Below are positions 17,653-26,990 of a DNA stretch of 64,000 nt, in pieces. Source of the DNA: an uncultured Paenibacillus sp. (lineage in GTDB: Bacteria; Bacillota; Bacilli; Paenibacillales; Paenibacillaceae); contig CALAWP010000074.1 of NCBI GenBank assembly GCA_937895345.1, positions 124,001 through 188,000 on the forward strand, read 5' to 3'. A program made the translations under genes and the position numbers. Below the pieces are notes generated by a model that ran no database searches, was not told the DNA's origin, and saw only the letters and a program-made list of their open reading frames with translations. The first letter of the stretch is position 1; each line of letters starts with the position of its first letter.

Positions 17653-19410
17653 ATGACCTTGTCGACGATTGCGATAACCGATTGTTTTGCAAAGGCGGAA
17701 ACGGGCTCCTGCGTTGTGCCTGACTTTCACTTTCTCGATATTGCCGACGATTCGCCGTTCCGGCTGATGCGCCTGCAGCCCCGGGGGATGTTGACGGCAA
17801 GCCCGGACGAAGGCGTGCGGCATGCCTCCGCTCTCCATCTGGACAAATGCAGGGAAGCGCTGCGTACGGCCCGCAACGAGTATGCGGACTTGTTCGTTAC
17901 GCCCGAATATTGCATTCCAGTCGAACTGATCGGCGAAATCCTTCGGGACCCCGAGTTGCAGCCCCGCCCGAATACGTTATGGTGCCTCGGCTGCGAAGGC
18001 ATGGCATTAGACCGTTTCTTCGATCATATGATGCAATGGGAGGATGCGGCGACGGTAAGCCGCAAACCGCTGGAAGACATGCGCCCCAGCCGGTTTGTCA
18101 ACTTCCTGCTTTATATGTTTCAGGCCCGCGACGGAAGCTCGTTATGCCTCGTGCCGCAACTGAAGCTGCAGCGCATGAAAGACCCGCAGTTTCATTGCGA
18201 AGGGGCGGGGCTGTCCCTGGGAAAAAAAGTAGTCGTATTTGGCGAACAATCCGCCAATCAGCTGTTATCGATTGTGTGCGCCGACGCTTTCCATCCCGGG
18301 ATCCACAGCGGCAGCTTGTTTTTTCCGGACCGGACGCAACGGCGCTACATCATCCTGCATCCGCAACTGAATCCCGCACCGCGTCATTCGAGCATCGCTG
18401 CCCTTCGCAACAACATGTTCAAGCTCAAATCAGCCAGAGACTCCCTGTACATCACAAGCAATTGGGCCGACGGCACGGCCGTGGAAGCCGGCGGAAGCCC
18501 GGCGCTGCGGATCGGCGCTCCATGGTCGTCCATCTATCGCCGATTTATAAGCCTGGACGGACAGCACAGCTGGAATGAGCGGCTTCGCGAAACTCGCAAC
18601 CGCAACTTCCGGCACGGTCTCGGCTTCGGCTTCCTGCCTTCGAACAAAATCAAAGTGTGGTTCGCCGTCAAATCCGAGCACCTGCAGCTGATTCAGCTGA
18701 CCAAGCCCTATGACGGAGGCGCGGAGCTGCCTCATCCGCAGGCCAGCGTTAGAGCGGAAAAGACGTTTGTGCCCGGCGAATCGGCTCGCTGGCAACCTGC
18801 GGAGCTTCCCTTCGTGTCGGCCCTTCCCGATATTCTGGTCCGAGAAGCCGTGGAGGAATACGGCTTTCCGCACACCGCTCCTGCCGAGCAGCTGGACAAG
18901 TTTTTTGGATATTGCACGGGACTTCTGGAAGAAGGACAGCTGCTCCTGACCGATGAGGAGCAAAGCCCGAGAATCAGCTACCATATTGACGAGCAGTGCG
19001 AGCCGGGGCGATTGCGCGGAGCCCGGCAGGTTGCCCGCCTTATTGTCCGCCTGAAGCAAAAGGAAACGCTGCCCGGTCAATTACGAAGATTCGAAGGCAA
19101 GTTCCGGCTGCAGCCGGGAGAGCGGGTTCCATACAATCTGCTTCCGGAATCGGGAAACGAAATATTAGGCGCTCTTGTCGCTTATACCGACGACGCCGAT
19201 TCCATGAAAACCATCGTTGACGGCATCTATAAGGCCTTTCCATCCTTAGTGCCGTTTATAAAAGACAACATTTGCATCTTCTCTCACGACGTATATGGCG
19301 AATCCGTCCATTACCCTGGTTTTTCAAATCTGTATACCTTGCCTGAGCGTACGAGCCATTCGACCGATTTTACCGAAGGAGGCCCTATGATCGATGCGGA
19401 ACTGGATTGA
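17653..19410 (+). CDS. Nitrilase-fold protein, first gene of putative defence cassette
   Basis: A 585-residue protein I do not recognise by name. Residues about 1-330 look like a carbon-nitrogen hydrolase fold with all three catalytic residues: Glu85 (LFVTPEYCIP), Lys171 (VPQLKLQR) and Cys209 (LLSIVCADAFHP), in the family's order and spacing. Residues about 380-585 form an unassigned C-terminal region. ATG 17653 has GGGAG nine bases upstream; ATG 17611 is an alternative. The stop overlaps the next start by 17 bases, implying coupling. Nitrilase domains also occur in UG1/DRT1 defence reverse transcriptases, so an immune enzyme acting on a nucleotide or amide is a reasonable inference. No signal peptide is visible. 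Confidence 0.6.
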   Translation: MTLSTIAITDCFAKAETGSCVVPDFHFLDIADDSPFRLMRLQPRGMLTASPDEGVRHASALHLDKCREALRTARNEYADLFVTPEYCIPVELIGEILRDPELQPRPNTLWCLGCEGMALDRFFDHMMQWEDAATVSRKPLEDMRPSRFVNFLLYMFQARDGSSLCLVPQLKLQRMKDPQFHCEGAGLSLGKKVVVFGEQSANQLLSIVCADAFHPGIHSGSLFFPDRTQRRYIILHPQLNPAPRHSSIAALRNNMFKLKSARDSLYITSNWADGTAVEAGGSPALRIGAPWSSIYRRFISLDGQHSWNERLRETRNRNFRHGLGFGFLPSNKIKVWFAVKSEHLQLIQLTKPYDGGAELPHPQASVRAEKTFVPGESARWQPAELPFVSALPDILVREAVEEYGFPHTAPAEQLDKFFGYCTGLLEEGQLLLTDEEQSPRISYHIDEQCEPGRLRGARQVARLIVRLKQKETLPGQLRRFEGKFRLQPGERVPYNLLPESGNEILGALVAYTDDADSMKTIVDGIYKAFPSLVPFIKDNICIFSHDVYGESVHYPGFSNLYTLPERTSHSTDFTEGGPMIDAELD

Positions 19411-22400
19411 AGCGATTCGCAGCTGCGGACTTGCCTACATGAGCAAGCATGAGGTCGGCGATGCGATGGAAGTGCACGAAGCGAAGCACGAGTGGCAAGG
19501 CGTGGAATTAGGAAGGTACTTGATCATCCCCGTTTCGTTGAAGCTGTTTGAGAAAATATCAGAAAACTCCGACTCTTTTCGCCGTTTTGAGGAAGAGGTC
19601 GTATCCCCGTTCTACTTCCGGCTGCAAGGCGATTGGAGCTGGAACCTGTATATCGTATTCGTCGTGCCGGAGCTGGGCGGCATCGCCGCCGACAAACTGA
19701 ATTTGATCCAACGCGGGAAACGGTACGGCAAAAAAATGGTAATCACCTTCGAGCAGTTGTCCGACAAGCTGCCGACGGCCAAAATTCCGGATCGGATCGG
19801 CGACGCGACGGCCGCCAACCCGCTCGCGGATTGGCGGCAGCGGCTCGAACCCGAAGGCCTCCTGTTCTGTCTGGACAATTTCAAATCCCAGCCCGTCAAA
19901 GATTATGCGGAGTCTGGCATCCGTGGCGACGGTCCGCCAATCGCTGCGTCCAGCCCCGCCATGGACGTCTCGAGACCTGTCGGACCGATCGCTTCCGTGC
20001 ATTTCGGAACCGAGTTCCGCCCGCATGTGCTGGCGCAAACGGAGCCGATGCGGTTTGCCCAGGTCAATCTGCTGTCCGGCCCTAACGGCATGGGCAAGAC
20101 GTCCGTGCTGGAAGGCATCGAGCTTGCGTTTACCGGCTCCGTGCAGCGAAATCTGCTGGCGGATCGGCAGTCTGCGGAAAGCTGGAACGGAACGGTCGAA
20201 TTTGTCGATCAAGGCGACCTCCCTTTTGTCGGGACACCGAATTCGGAAGAAAAGAAGCAGCGGGAAATCGCCTATTACAAACACAAGGTTGCCCCGCGCG
20301 GACACAGCCAGCTGAACAGCGCTTTTCATCAATACAATTATTTTTCGTCCGAAGCCGTTCATCAATTTTGTTTCGGCGGATCCTCCAAAGTCGACTATCG
20401 GGCCGCCTTCGCCCGCGTCATCTTCGGGGAACAGCTGGAGCGTTACGAGCAATGCTGGAAGCAGCATCTGGACGAGTTCCAGTCGATGGCCAGAGGGCTT
20501 CAGAGCCAACGCGACAAGCTGGTCGAACAAATTCGGGGCCGTCAGGCGGAAGGTTATCCGGACAGCGAGTGGTTAACCGACAGAGCTCGCGCGCAAGTGC
20601 AGCAGTTGAACCATTGGATGAAGCAAACTCTGTTCTCCTATCCGATTCCGGAGGAAACGGCTTCGCTGGCGGATATCGGGCAATGGCTGCAGCATTTGAA
20701 GCCGCTGCTGCATCAGCTGGACGTCGCCTATGCCCCGCTTTCCCATACCAGCCTGTCGTCCAAAGTCGATACGATCGGCCAATTGAACCGGCAAGAGCAG
20801 GCCGACAAGGCCGAATTAAGCGAGCTTCGGACCCGGCTTGCCGATTGGCGGGGCCAATGGGAGGCGGCCGCCGATCCGGCCGCATGGGAGCAAGCGGTGC
20901 GGGATCGGCGGACAGATTACTTAAACGCTAGCGAGGAACGGGAACGGTTGTCCCGCCTCGAAGCCGAGTTTGACGAGCTGTGGCATTTAGCGGAGCAACG
21001 CGAGTCGCGCCAAGCCCGAATGCGGATGCACGAACGGATCGAGGCGATGGAAACGGCCGTGCAACGATTGGCCGATATCGACAACCTTTACGGCTATCTA
21101 GCCGAATGGCCGCTGTCCGGCATGAGCATGGACGAAGCGCGGGCGAGTCTCGAGAAGCGGGAAGCGGGCCGTCTTCTGCTGCAAGCGGCTTGGCATCGGA
21201 CGGCCGAACAGGCCGAGAGGCTGAAGGATCGGGCCGGCAAGCTCGAGATTGCCGCATCGGAATTGAAGGCGGCCGCGAGGCATGTGTTCCGCTTGCACCC
21301 GGACCGCTCCCAATGCCCGTTATGCGGCCATGATCACGAGACGGCGCAAAATCTCGCCGAAGCGATCGACTCCCAGCTGCTGGCCGATAACGACGAGTTG
21401 AACCGGCTGATCGCCGACGCCGAGCGATACAAGCTCGAATTGGAGGAAGCGGATGCCGGCATCCGGCAACTGCAAGAACAATTGGCGGGGCTGGAGAAGC
21501 TTGAGGCGGCACGCGCCTTTCTGGCCGGCCGCAACGTTCTGGAAGACACCATCGAGCTGGACCGCAATGCAAGTCCGCAAGAGGTGCAGCGCCTCATCGT
21601 GCAAATTCGCGACCGCTTGAGCGAGCAAACGAACGCGCTGAAGGAGCTGCGCCGGCAGGCGCTTGAGCTGGACGAACGCGGCATTACCGTGCCGGCGATC
21701 GAACAGTTTGATCGTCTGTTGGCCGCGCTTCCGTCTTCCGGCTCCTCGCATGAGCTTTCCGGCACGGAAATGAAGGAGCGATTGGCTCGAGAGAGGCAGC
21801 GGGTCGAAGCCAAGGCGGAGACCGCCCGCAGCGAACACGCTTCGGTTCAGTCGTTGTACGACCAGGCCGTCCAAGCCCGGCAAGCGATATCCGGTCACAT
21901 CGACGAGCTGGAGAAGCAGGAACAGCGGCTGGCGCTTAACCTGCAGGAAATCGACAGACTGCGGCAAGCCTGTTCCCGCCTGGGCGAATGGAACGTCCAG
22001 CTGTCCGAGCATCAGTCCTGGACCGAATGGAGGCTCTTGTTCGAGAAGCTGCTGCTCGCTGCCGGCGAGCTGGAGCGCATATTGGAGCCGCTTGTTCTGG
22101 TCGAGCAACAAACGCGGGAAGCCGCGGAGCTGAACCGCCGCTTGGAAGCTGTCGACGCTCAGCTGAAACGCTGCGAGCATGCCGCGCGTGTATTGAGCGG
22201 ATTAAGAGGGTTGGCCGATTACGGCGAAGAGTTTGTGCGCAGCAACTTCGACGCCATCGGCAAATTGTTTGCCGCCCTGCACTCTCCCAACGAATTCGAA
22301 GGATTGGCCTGGACCGCCGACAACCGCATCGAAGCGCGGCGCAAAGGGAGCGGAACGACATGCGCCATTCATCAGATGAGCACGGGACAGCGCACCTCCG

Positions 22401-22729
22401 TCTGTCTGGCCCTGTTTTTCGTTATGCATCTGGTTATGGATTCCGCGCCCCGGTTTTTGCTGCTGGACGAACCGGTGGCGCATATGGATGAGCTCAACGT
22501 ATTGGGCTTGCTCGACTTTCTCCGGCAGCTGGCCATCGCGCGCGGCACGCAAATCTTTTTTACGACGGCCAATCCGCAAATCGCCACGTTGTTCCGAAGA
22601 AAATTCAGCTTCCTGGAACACCGGTTCCGCGTATTCCATCTGCGCCGCGATGCCGAAGGACCGCTGCAGGTACATACGCAGCAGTTTAAGCCTTATCAGG
22701 AATTTCCGGTTGCGGCCTCAAATGAATAG
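19394..22729 (+). CDS. Rad50/SMC-like ATPase with unique N-terminal domain
   Basis: A 1111-residue ATPase. Residues 1-195 form an extra domain (EVHEAKHEWQGVELGRYLI onward) that is not part of a standard SMC head. The head starts at about residue 200, with Walker A GPNGMGKTS at 229-237. Coiled-coil regions flank a zinc-hook-like CPLCGHDHE at Cys641/Cys644. The second half-head has the signature MSTGQRTSVCLALFF and Walker B FLLLDEPVAHMD (Asp1025, Glu1026). ATG 19394 follows GGAGG and overlaps the nitrilase-like gene. The extra N-terminal domain suggests a dedicated partner or sensor interface. Ordinary SbcC is unlikely, since no sbcD nuclease is adjacent. A DNA-sensing role is inferred. Confidence 0.8.
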   Translation: MRNWIEAIRSCGLAYMSKHEVGDAMEVHEAKHEWQGVELGRYLIIPVSLKLFEKISENSDSFRRFEEEVVSPFYFRLQGDWSWNLYIVFVVPELGGIAADKLNLIQRGKRYGKKMVITFEQLSDKLPTAKIPDRIGDATAANPLADWRQRLEPEGLLFCLDNFKSQPVKDYAESGIRGDGPPIAASSPAMDVSRPVGPIASVHFGTEFRPHVLAQTEPMRFAQVNLLSGPNGMGKTSVLEGIELAFTGSVQRNLLADRQSAESWNGTVEFVDQGDLPFVGTPNSEEKKQREIAYYKHKVAPRGHSQLNSAFHQYNYFSSEAVHQFCFGGSSKVDYRAAFARVIFGEQLERYEQCWKQHLDEFQSMARGLQSQRDKLVEQIRGRQAEGYPDSEWLTDRARAQVQQLNHWMKQTLFSYPIPEETASLADIGQWLQHLKPLLHQLDVAYAPLSHTSLSSKVDTIGQLNRQEQADKAELSELRTRLADWRGQWEAAADPAAWEQAVRDRRTDYLNASEERERLSRLEAEFDELWHLAEQRESRQARMRMHERIEAMETAVQRLADIDNLYGYLAEWPLSGMSMDEARASLEKREAGRLLLQAAWHRTAEQAERLKDRAGKLEIAASELKAAARHVFRLHPDRSQCPLCGHDHETAQNLAEAIDSQLLADNDELNRLIADAERYKLELEEADAGIRQLQEQLAGLEKLEAARAFLAGRNVLEDTIELDRNASPQEVQRLIVQIRDRLSEQTNALKELRRQALELDERGITVPAIEQFDRLLAALPSSGSSHELSGTEMKERLARERQRVEAKAETARSEHASVQSLYDQAVQARQAISGHIDELEKQEQRLALNLQEIDRLRQACSRLGEWNVQLSEHQSWTEWRLLFEKLLLAAGELERILEPLVLVEQQTREAAELNRRLEAVDAQLKRCEHAARVLSGLRGLADYGEEFVRSNFDAIGKLFAALHSPNEFEGLAWTADNRIEARRKGSGTTCAIHQMSTGQRTSVCLALFFVMHLVMDSAPRFLLLDEPVAHMDELNVLGLLDFLRQLAIARGTQIFFTTANPQIATLFRRKFSFLEHRFRVFHLRRDAEGPLQVHTQQFKPYQEFPVAASNE

Positions 22730-22748
22730 AGAGGGGTGAACGGTACCT

Positions 22749-23642
22749 ATGCGAGCCAAATGGGCAGCCTTCTTTTCCGGTCACTCCTGGCGTCATTCCG
22801 TTGCGTTCAAGCCCTTTTTCGGCTACTGGGTTGCCGCGTTTTCGATCATTTGGACGTTTATCGAATTTACCGGTTACTTTTTTTCGATTCGCGGCGAGCC
22901 GGTCAAGCCCAACGTTTGGGCGGCGCTGGGCGCCGGCATCGCTTGCGCGGTATGGATGAGCCGGCCGCGATTGACCCGCACCGTCCGCCTGTCCGATCCG
23001 GACATGATGCTGCAAATTGCGGTCGACGACATGTTCCGGCTGAAGAACGGCTCCTTCGTCATCCCTTCCAATTGCTGCTTCAAGCACGACCACATTGACG
23101 GAGATGCCGTCATCGTACAGTTTCGCAACCGCTTCTTCTCCAGTGCGGAGCACTTCGATCGGGCGCTGGCCGAAGCTTTGCGGCATGTGCCGTCGGAGCG
23201 CGCTTTCGTGCACGGCCGCCCGGTCGACCGGTATCCGATCGGAACGGTGGCCCAGCTCCCATTGCCCGGGCCGGGCAGCCGGTACGCCTATATCGTTGCC
23301 TCCGTCGAGCTGAACGAACACGGCCGGGGAACGCCGCAGCTCAAAGATTTGAAGTCGGCGCTGCCCGCCTTGTGGAATCATATCGCGGAGCGCGGCAATA
23401 CGAGGCCGCTCATCGTTCCCGTGCTCGGCAGCGGCCGCCAGCGTCTCGTTCAGGGCAGGCTGGAGCTCATCGCGCTGATCGTCCAATCGTTTCTGGCCGG
23501 CAATCGGGACCGCAAGCCGGCGAGCCGCCTGACGATCGTGCTGTCTCCGAAAGCTTATATGGACCATCGTTACAACCTGGACGAGATTGAAGCGTATTTA
23601 TGCTGCGCAGGCAAATTTCATGGCGATATTTTCGCAAAATAA
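22749..23642 (+). CDS. Two-TM macro-domain protein (DUF6430/TM-macro type)
   Basis: A 297-residue protein 19 bases after the SMC gene. Two membrane helices sit at about residues 25-46 and 55-71. A divergent macro domain follows, with the loops VIPSNCCFKHDHIDGD, YPIGTVAQLPLPG, AYIVASVELN and LIVPVLGSGRQR. This layout is that of the TM-macro effectors of type II Thoeris, where the macro domain senses a TIR-made ADP-ribose derivative and the membrane part acts on the envelope. No TIR protein is encoded nearby. If the parallel holds, the signal must come from the two upstream genes. The family assignment is from pattern memory. Confidence 0.7.
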   Translation: MRAKWAAFFSGHSWRHSVAFKPFFGYWVAAFSIIWTFIEFTGYFFSIRGEPVKPNVWAALGAGIACAVWMSRPRLTRTVRLSDPDMMLQIAVDDMFRLKNGSFVIPSNCCFKHDHIDGDAVIVQFRNRFFSSAEHFDRALAEALRHVPSERAFVHGRPVDRYPIGTVAQLPLPGPGSRYAYIVASVELNEHGRGTPQLKDLKSALPALWNHIAERGNTRPLIVPVLGSGRQRLVQGRLELIALIVQSFLAGNRDRKPASRLTIVLSPKAYMDHRYNLDEIEAYLCCAGKFHGDIFAK

Positions 23643-23736
23643 GGGAAAATTAGTCTATCGTCCGCTTCATCTCTCCGATAAACTTAAGAGTATAGCATTT
23701 AGCAGCTATAAACCCAAAGTGAAGGAGATATTGCCG

Positions 23737-25602
23737 ATGTCGCCACAAGCGCTACATCCTGTTGCCCGGAATCCGCTGCGGACGCGCCGCGACTTGCAAC
23801 AGGCGTTCGACCAGATTTGCGGGCCCCTTCGGCCCTATTACAGCCCCGGCCGCGCCCGCATCGATCTTATGGATGCCGGAGCCGCATATCCGTCCGCAAC
23901 AGCCGGCTTCGAAACCTTCTCCCGAGTGCTGTGGGGACTCGTTCCGCTGATGTCCGGAGGCGGCTCCTCCGAACAATGGGCGGAGCAGCTCGACGGCATT
24001 CGCAACGGCACCAATCCCGAGCATGAGGAGTATTGGGGCGATTTGCACGATTACGACCAGCGCATGGTGGAAATGGCCGCGCTTGGAGTCGCCTTGTGCC
24101 TGATCCCCGGCCATATTTGGGAGCCGCTGAGCGATGAGGAAAAGAGCCGTTTCGCCGCTTGGCTCGAACAAATCAACGATAAAAAGATATGGGGCTGCAA
24201 TTGGCTGTTTTTCCTTGTCCTCGCCAATCTCGGATTGAAAAATGTTGGCATGCCGTACAATCAAGCGCGCATAAACGAATGTCTGGACGAATTGGATTCG
24301 TATTATTTGTCGGACGGCTGGTATGCCGACGGCTTGGGCGGCCATTGCGATTATTACGGGCCTTTTGCAATTCATTACTACGGGCTGTTCTACGCTGCGC
24401 AGATGGAGACGGAAGATCCGGTTCGGGCACAGCTATACAAGGACCGCGCCGTCCGCTTCGCCGAGGACTTCATCCATTGGTTCGCCGAGGACGGCTCCGC
24501 CCTTCCTTACGGCCGAAGCCTGTCCTACCGGTTCGCCCAGTCGGCGTTTTGGAGCGCCGCGGTGTATGCCGGCATCGAGCCGTTCCCGATGGGCGTCATG
24601 AAAGGACTGCTGCTCCGCAACCTTCGCTGGTGGTTTCGGCAGCGGATATTCCGGCCCGACGGCACGCTCAGCGTCGGCTACTCTTATCCGAATCTGGTCA
24701 TGGCGGAAAATTACAATGCCCCCGGTTCGCCGTATTGGGCGATGAAATCGTTCCTGCCCCTCGCGCTGGACGAAAACCATCCGTTCTGGACGGCCGAGGA
24801 GCTTCCGCTTCCTCCGCTGGACACCAAATCGGTGCAAAAGCCGCCGCATCTGGTGCTGTGCAGAAACGAAGACGGCAGCCATGTGGCCGCCTTCAATTCC
24901 GGGCATTTGTCGTCCAATGAGCATACGCATACGTCGGCGAAATACGAAAAGTTCGTTTATTCGAACGCGTTCGGCTTCAGCGTGCCGCGGGCCGAATGGG
25001 GTCTCGCGCAAGGCGCCTTCGATTCTATGCTGGCGTTGTCCGAAGGCGACAATCTGTACCGGGTCAAGCGCAAGTGCGAGACAACTTCTGTCGACGGCGC
25101 TGCGCTGTATGCCGAATGGAAGCCATGGCATGACGTCACCGTACATACTTGGCTTATACCGGGCATGCCCTGGCATGTACGCATCCACTGCATCGATGCC
25201 GGACGGCCGCTCGATGCGGCCGAAGGCGGCTTTGCGGTGGGGCTCGAATGTTCAGCGACCGGCCGGCCCTATGCGCAGGAACGATCGGAAAGCGAAGCGG
25301 AAATGATGCTGAAAACCGACGGCGGCGCAAGCGGCATTCGGATTTTGCACGGAACCGGCGCGCCCCAGCTCATTTATCCGAACTCGAATACGAATATTGT
25401 CCATACCCGAACGGCGATCCCGACGGTCAAGGCTTCCCTGCCGGCCGGCCGCAGCTGGATAGTGACAGCGATATACGGGGAGTCCTCGTCCGACCGGTAT
25501 CCGGACAGCCGGCAGCTGGCGCCGTATGCCGAAGCGACGGAGAACCATATTGTCGTCTACCGGCACGACGGCGAGGAGCTGTACCGCGTGGAGAAGGACT
25601 GA
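23737..25602 (+). CDS. DUF2264 family protein
   Basis: A 621-residue cytoplasmic protein starting at ATG 23737 (AAGGAGATATTG upstream); an earlier in-frame start at 23587 would overlap the TM-macro gene and has no site. Residues about 1-380 are an alpha/alpha-barrel rich in Trp and Tyr (KIWGCNWLFFLVLANLGL, DGWYADGLGGHCDYYGPFA, EDGSALPYGRSLSYRF). A beta-rich C-terminal half follows. I recognise this as DUF2264, a family common in Paenibacillus beside sugar genes and thought to act on uronic-acid or other glycan products. The activity is unproven. It is separated from the TM-macro gene by about 95 bases and probably has its own promoter. Confidence 0.75.
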   Translation: MSPQALHPVARNPLRTRRDLQQAFDQICGPLRPYYSPGRARIDLMDAGAAYPSATAGFETFSRVLWGLVPLMSGGGSSEQWAEQLDGIRNGTNPEHEEYWGDLHDYDQRMVEMAALGVALCLIPGHIWEPLSDEEKSRFAAWLEQINDKKIWGCNWLFFLVLANLGLKNVGMPYNQARINECLDELDSYYLSDGWYADGLGGHCDYYGPFAIHYYGLFYAAQMETEDPVRAQLYKDRAVRFAEDFIHWFAEDGSALPYGRSLSYRFAQSAFWSAAVYAGIEPFPMGVMKGLLLRNLRWWFRQRIFRPDGTLSVGYSYPNLVMAENYNAPGSPYWAMKSFLPLALDENHPFWTAEELPLPPLDTKSVQKPPHLVLCRNEDGSHVAAFNSGHLSSNEHTHTSAKYEKFVYSNAFGFSVPRAEWGLAQGAFDSMLALSEGDNLYRVKRKCETTSVDGAALYAEWKPWHDVTVHTWLIPGMPWHVRIHCIDAGRPLDAAEGGFAVGLECSATGRPYAQERSESEAEMMLKTDGGASGIRILHGTGAPQLIYPNSNTNIVHTRTAIPTVKASLPAGRSWIVTAIYGESSSDRYPDSRQLAPYAEATENHIVVYRHDGEELYRVEKD

Positions 25603-25621
25603 CGTCACGCCTGTTCATAGA

Positions 25622-25656
25622 GAAAGCCCGGCCTATTCAAGGCCGGGCTTTCTTTC
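25622..25656. terminator. Bidirectional intrinsic terminator
   Basis: GAAAGCCCGGCCT pairs perfectly with AGGCCGGGCTTTC around ATTCA, followed by TTTC. It serves the DUF2264 gene and probably also the convergent phosphotransferase gene. Confidence 0.9.
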
Positions 25657-25693
25657 GTGCGTTCCTCATGTACCGGAAACTATCGTTCCGCGG

Positions 25694-26512
25694 CTATTCC
25701 ATCAGCGCTCGCTCCAGGACGGCACGGTGCCTCATCATCCAGGCCGCGGCGCGGGCTCTCCAAGCCAAGCCCCATAAAGGCCCATGACTGTCGGGACCCG
25801 CGTTCCCGTCAATCGCTTCTTGGGCCGTCTCAAACACGGCAACTTCAATGATGAGATTCAACAAGCCGCTCCGCCGTTCCCGGTCAACGCCGTAAGCGTC
25901 GACAAGAAGCCGAAGCTGCCGGGCCCGGACCTCCAAGGGCGGCAGTCCCGCCCTCTCGGCGACATCGTCGTCATGCAGCTGGGGAAACAGCCAGCATACC
26001 CGCGCCAATTCGGCCATCGGATCGACGGGCCCCGCATACTCCCAATCGATCAGCGCCACCGGCAGGCCGTCCTTCGTCACCATATTCCAGGGAGCAACGT
26101 CGCCGTGCCCGCAAATGCGATTGGCCCCGCCCAACTCGCGCAAAAACCAAGGCTGCCATACGGCATCGGCGCCAGGTTCAAAGGAGGCCGCCGCATCGTG
26201 CAGCCGCCGCAGCAGCCGGCCGACCTCGATGATCCCCTCGTCGCTCCAGGGACAGGGATGCACAAATTCTCCATCCATATAAGCAAGCGTCTCGCGCCCG
26301 TCGGGGGCGAATCCGGTGCCGTCGACGCGCGGCGCCTCCTTGAATCCCGTTTGTTCCATATGCCTCAACAGCTTATGCACGCTCGTTGACCATGGCATTG
26401 CCGGCCGCATGACAAGCCCGTCCCTTCGCATGACCGATTTCGCTTCGGACAATATCGTTTCGTCCCTCTGGATGCCGATCGCCTCCCCCTCCATTTTCCC
26501 ATAAAGTAACAT
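25694..26512 (-). CDS. APH-type phosphotransferase family protein
   Basis: A protein of about 272 residues with the aminoglycoside-phosphotransferase/choline-kinase fold. It shows the catalytic loop ICGHGDVAPWNMV and the metal-binding LIDWEYAGPVDPMAELA. Members phosphorylate small molecules such as antibiotics, choline, sugars or macrolides. Nothing visible here tells which. The start is uncertain: ATG 26512 lacks an ideal site, and the frame continues to 26617. It converges on the DUF2264 gene and lies downstream of the terminator of the DUF2589 operon. Confidence 0.8.
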   Translation of the reverse strand: MLLYGKMEGEAIGIQRDETILSEAKSVMRRDGLVMRPAMPWSTSVHKLLRHMEQTGFKEAPRVDGTGFAPDGRETLAYMDGEFVHPCPWSDEGIIEVGRLLRRLHDAAASFEPGADAVWQPWFLRELGGANRICGHGDVAPWNMVTKDGLPVALIDWEYAGPVDPMAELARVCWLFPQLHDDDVAERAGLPPLEVRARQLRLLVDAYGVDRERRSGLLNLIIEVAVFETAQEAIDGNAGPDSHGPLWGLAWRARAAAWMMRHRAVLERALME

Positions 26513-26601
26513 ACCTTCTGCCGCTCCGGAAAGGTCAAAAACAATTATAGCTCGGACTTGCCCGCTGCAGCCGCGTCCGCGGCCAATGCCGGCCGTCAAT
26601 C

Positions 26602-26637
26602 CAAAGAGGCAGCGCAAACCTGCCGGTTGCGCTGCCT
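26602..26637 (-). terminator. Terminator of the DUF2589 operon
   Basis: AGGCAGCGCAA pairs with TTGCGCTGCCT around nine bases, and CTTTGG follows when read leftward. The T-run is short, so efficiency is uncertain. Confidence 0.65.
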
Positions 26638-26651
26638 CCCATGATTATAAC

Positions 26652-26990
26652 TTATGATTCCAATGCCGCGCTGCTTTCCGCTTCATCCTGCGGCTCGGAG
26701 ACGCCTTTCATGGCGGCAACCCGCCCGATCTCTTCCATCACGGTCAGAAACGGCTGCAGCAAGCGCACAATTTCCTCCGTTTCGCGGTGAACGGCCTGCC
26801 ATTGTCCGATCAGCTTCGGATTGCGGCTTTTCAAGCTCAACAGCCTCTGCTGCAGCAGCACCTGCTTCATCTGACGATAGCTTGTCACCGCTTCCTGAAA
26901 GCCCGCATCCTGGAAATTGCCGCGCATCGTGCGCAGCCCTTCCGCTATCCGCTCCAGATTGGCGGTGATCGTGCCAGTTGAAAGCTCCAT
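26652..26990 (-). CDS. Small helical protein, last gene of DUF2589 operon
   Basis: A 112-residue, predominantly helical protein with no recognised domain and no signal peptide. Its ATG (26990) directly follows the TAA stop of the upstream gene with no spacer. GGGGGAG lies inside that gene's last codons, so the two must be translated together. This tight junction suggests it is a partner or regulator of the caspase-like protein, for example an immunity or scaffold subunit, which is inference. Confidence 0.65.
   Translation of the reverse strand: MELSTGTITANLERIAEGLRTMRGNFQDAGFQEAVTSYRQMKQVLLQQRLLSLKSRNPKLIGQWQAVHRETEEIVRLLQPFLTVMEEIGRVAAMKGVSEPQDEAESSAALES

Noticed and set aside
19394..22729. 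Housekeeping SbcC exonuclease subunit
   Set aside because: The extra N-terminal domain, the neighbours and the lack of sbcD argue against it.
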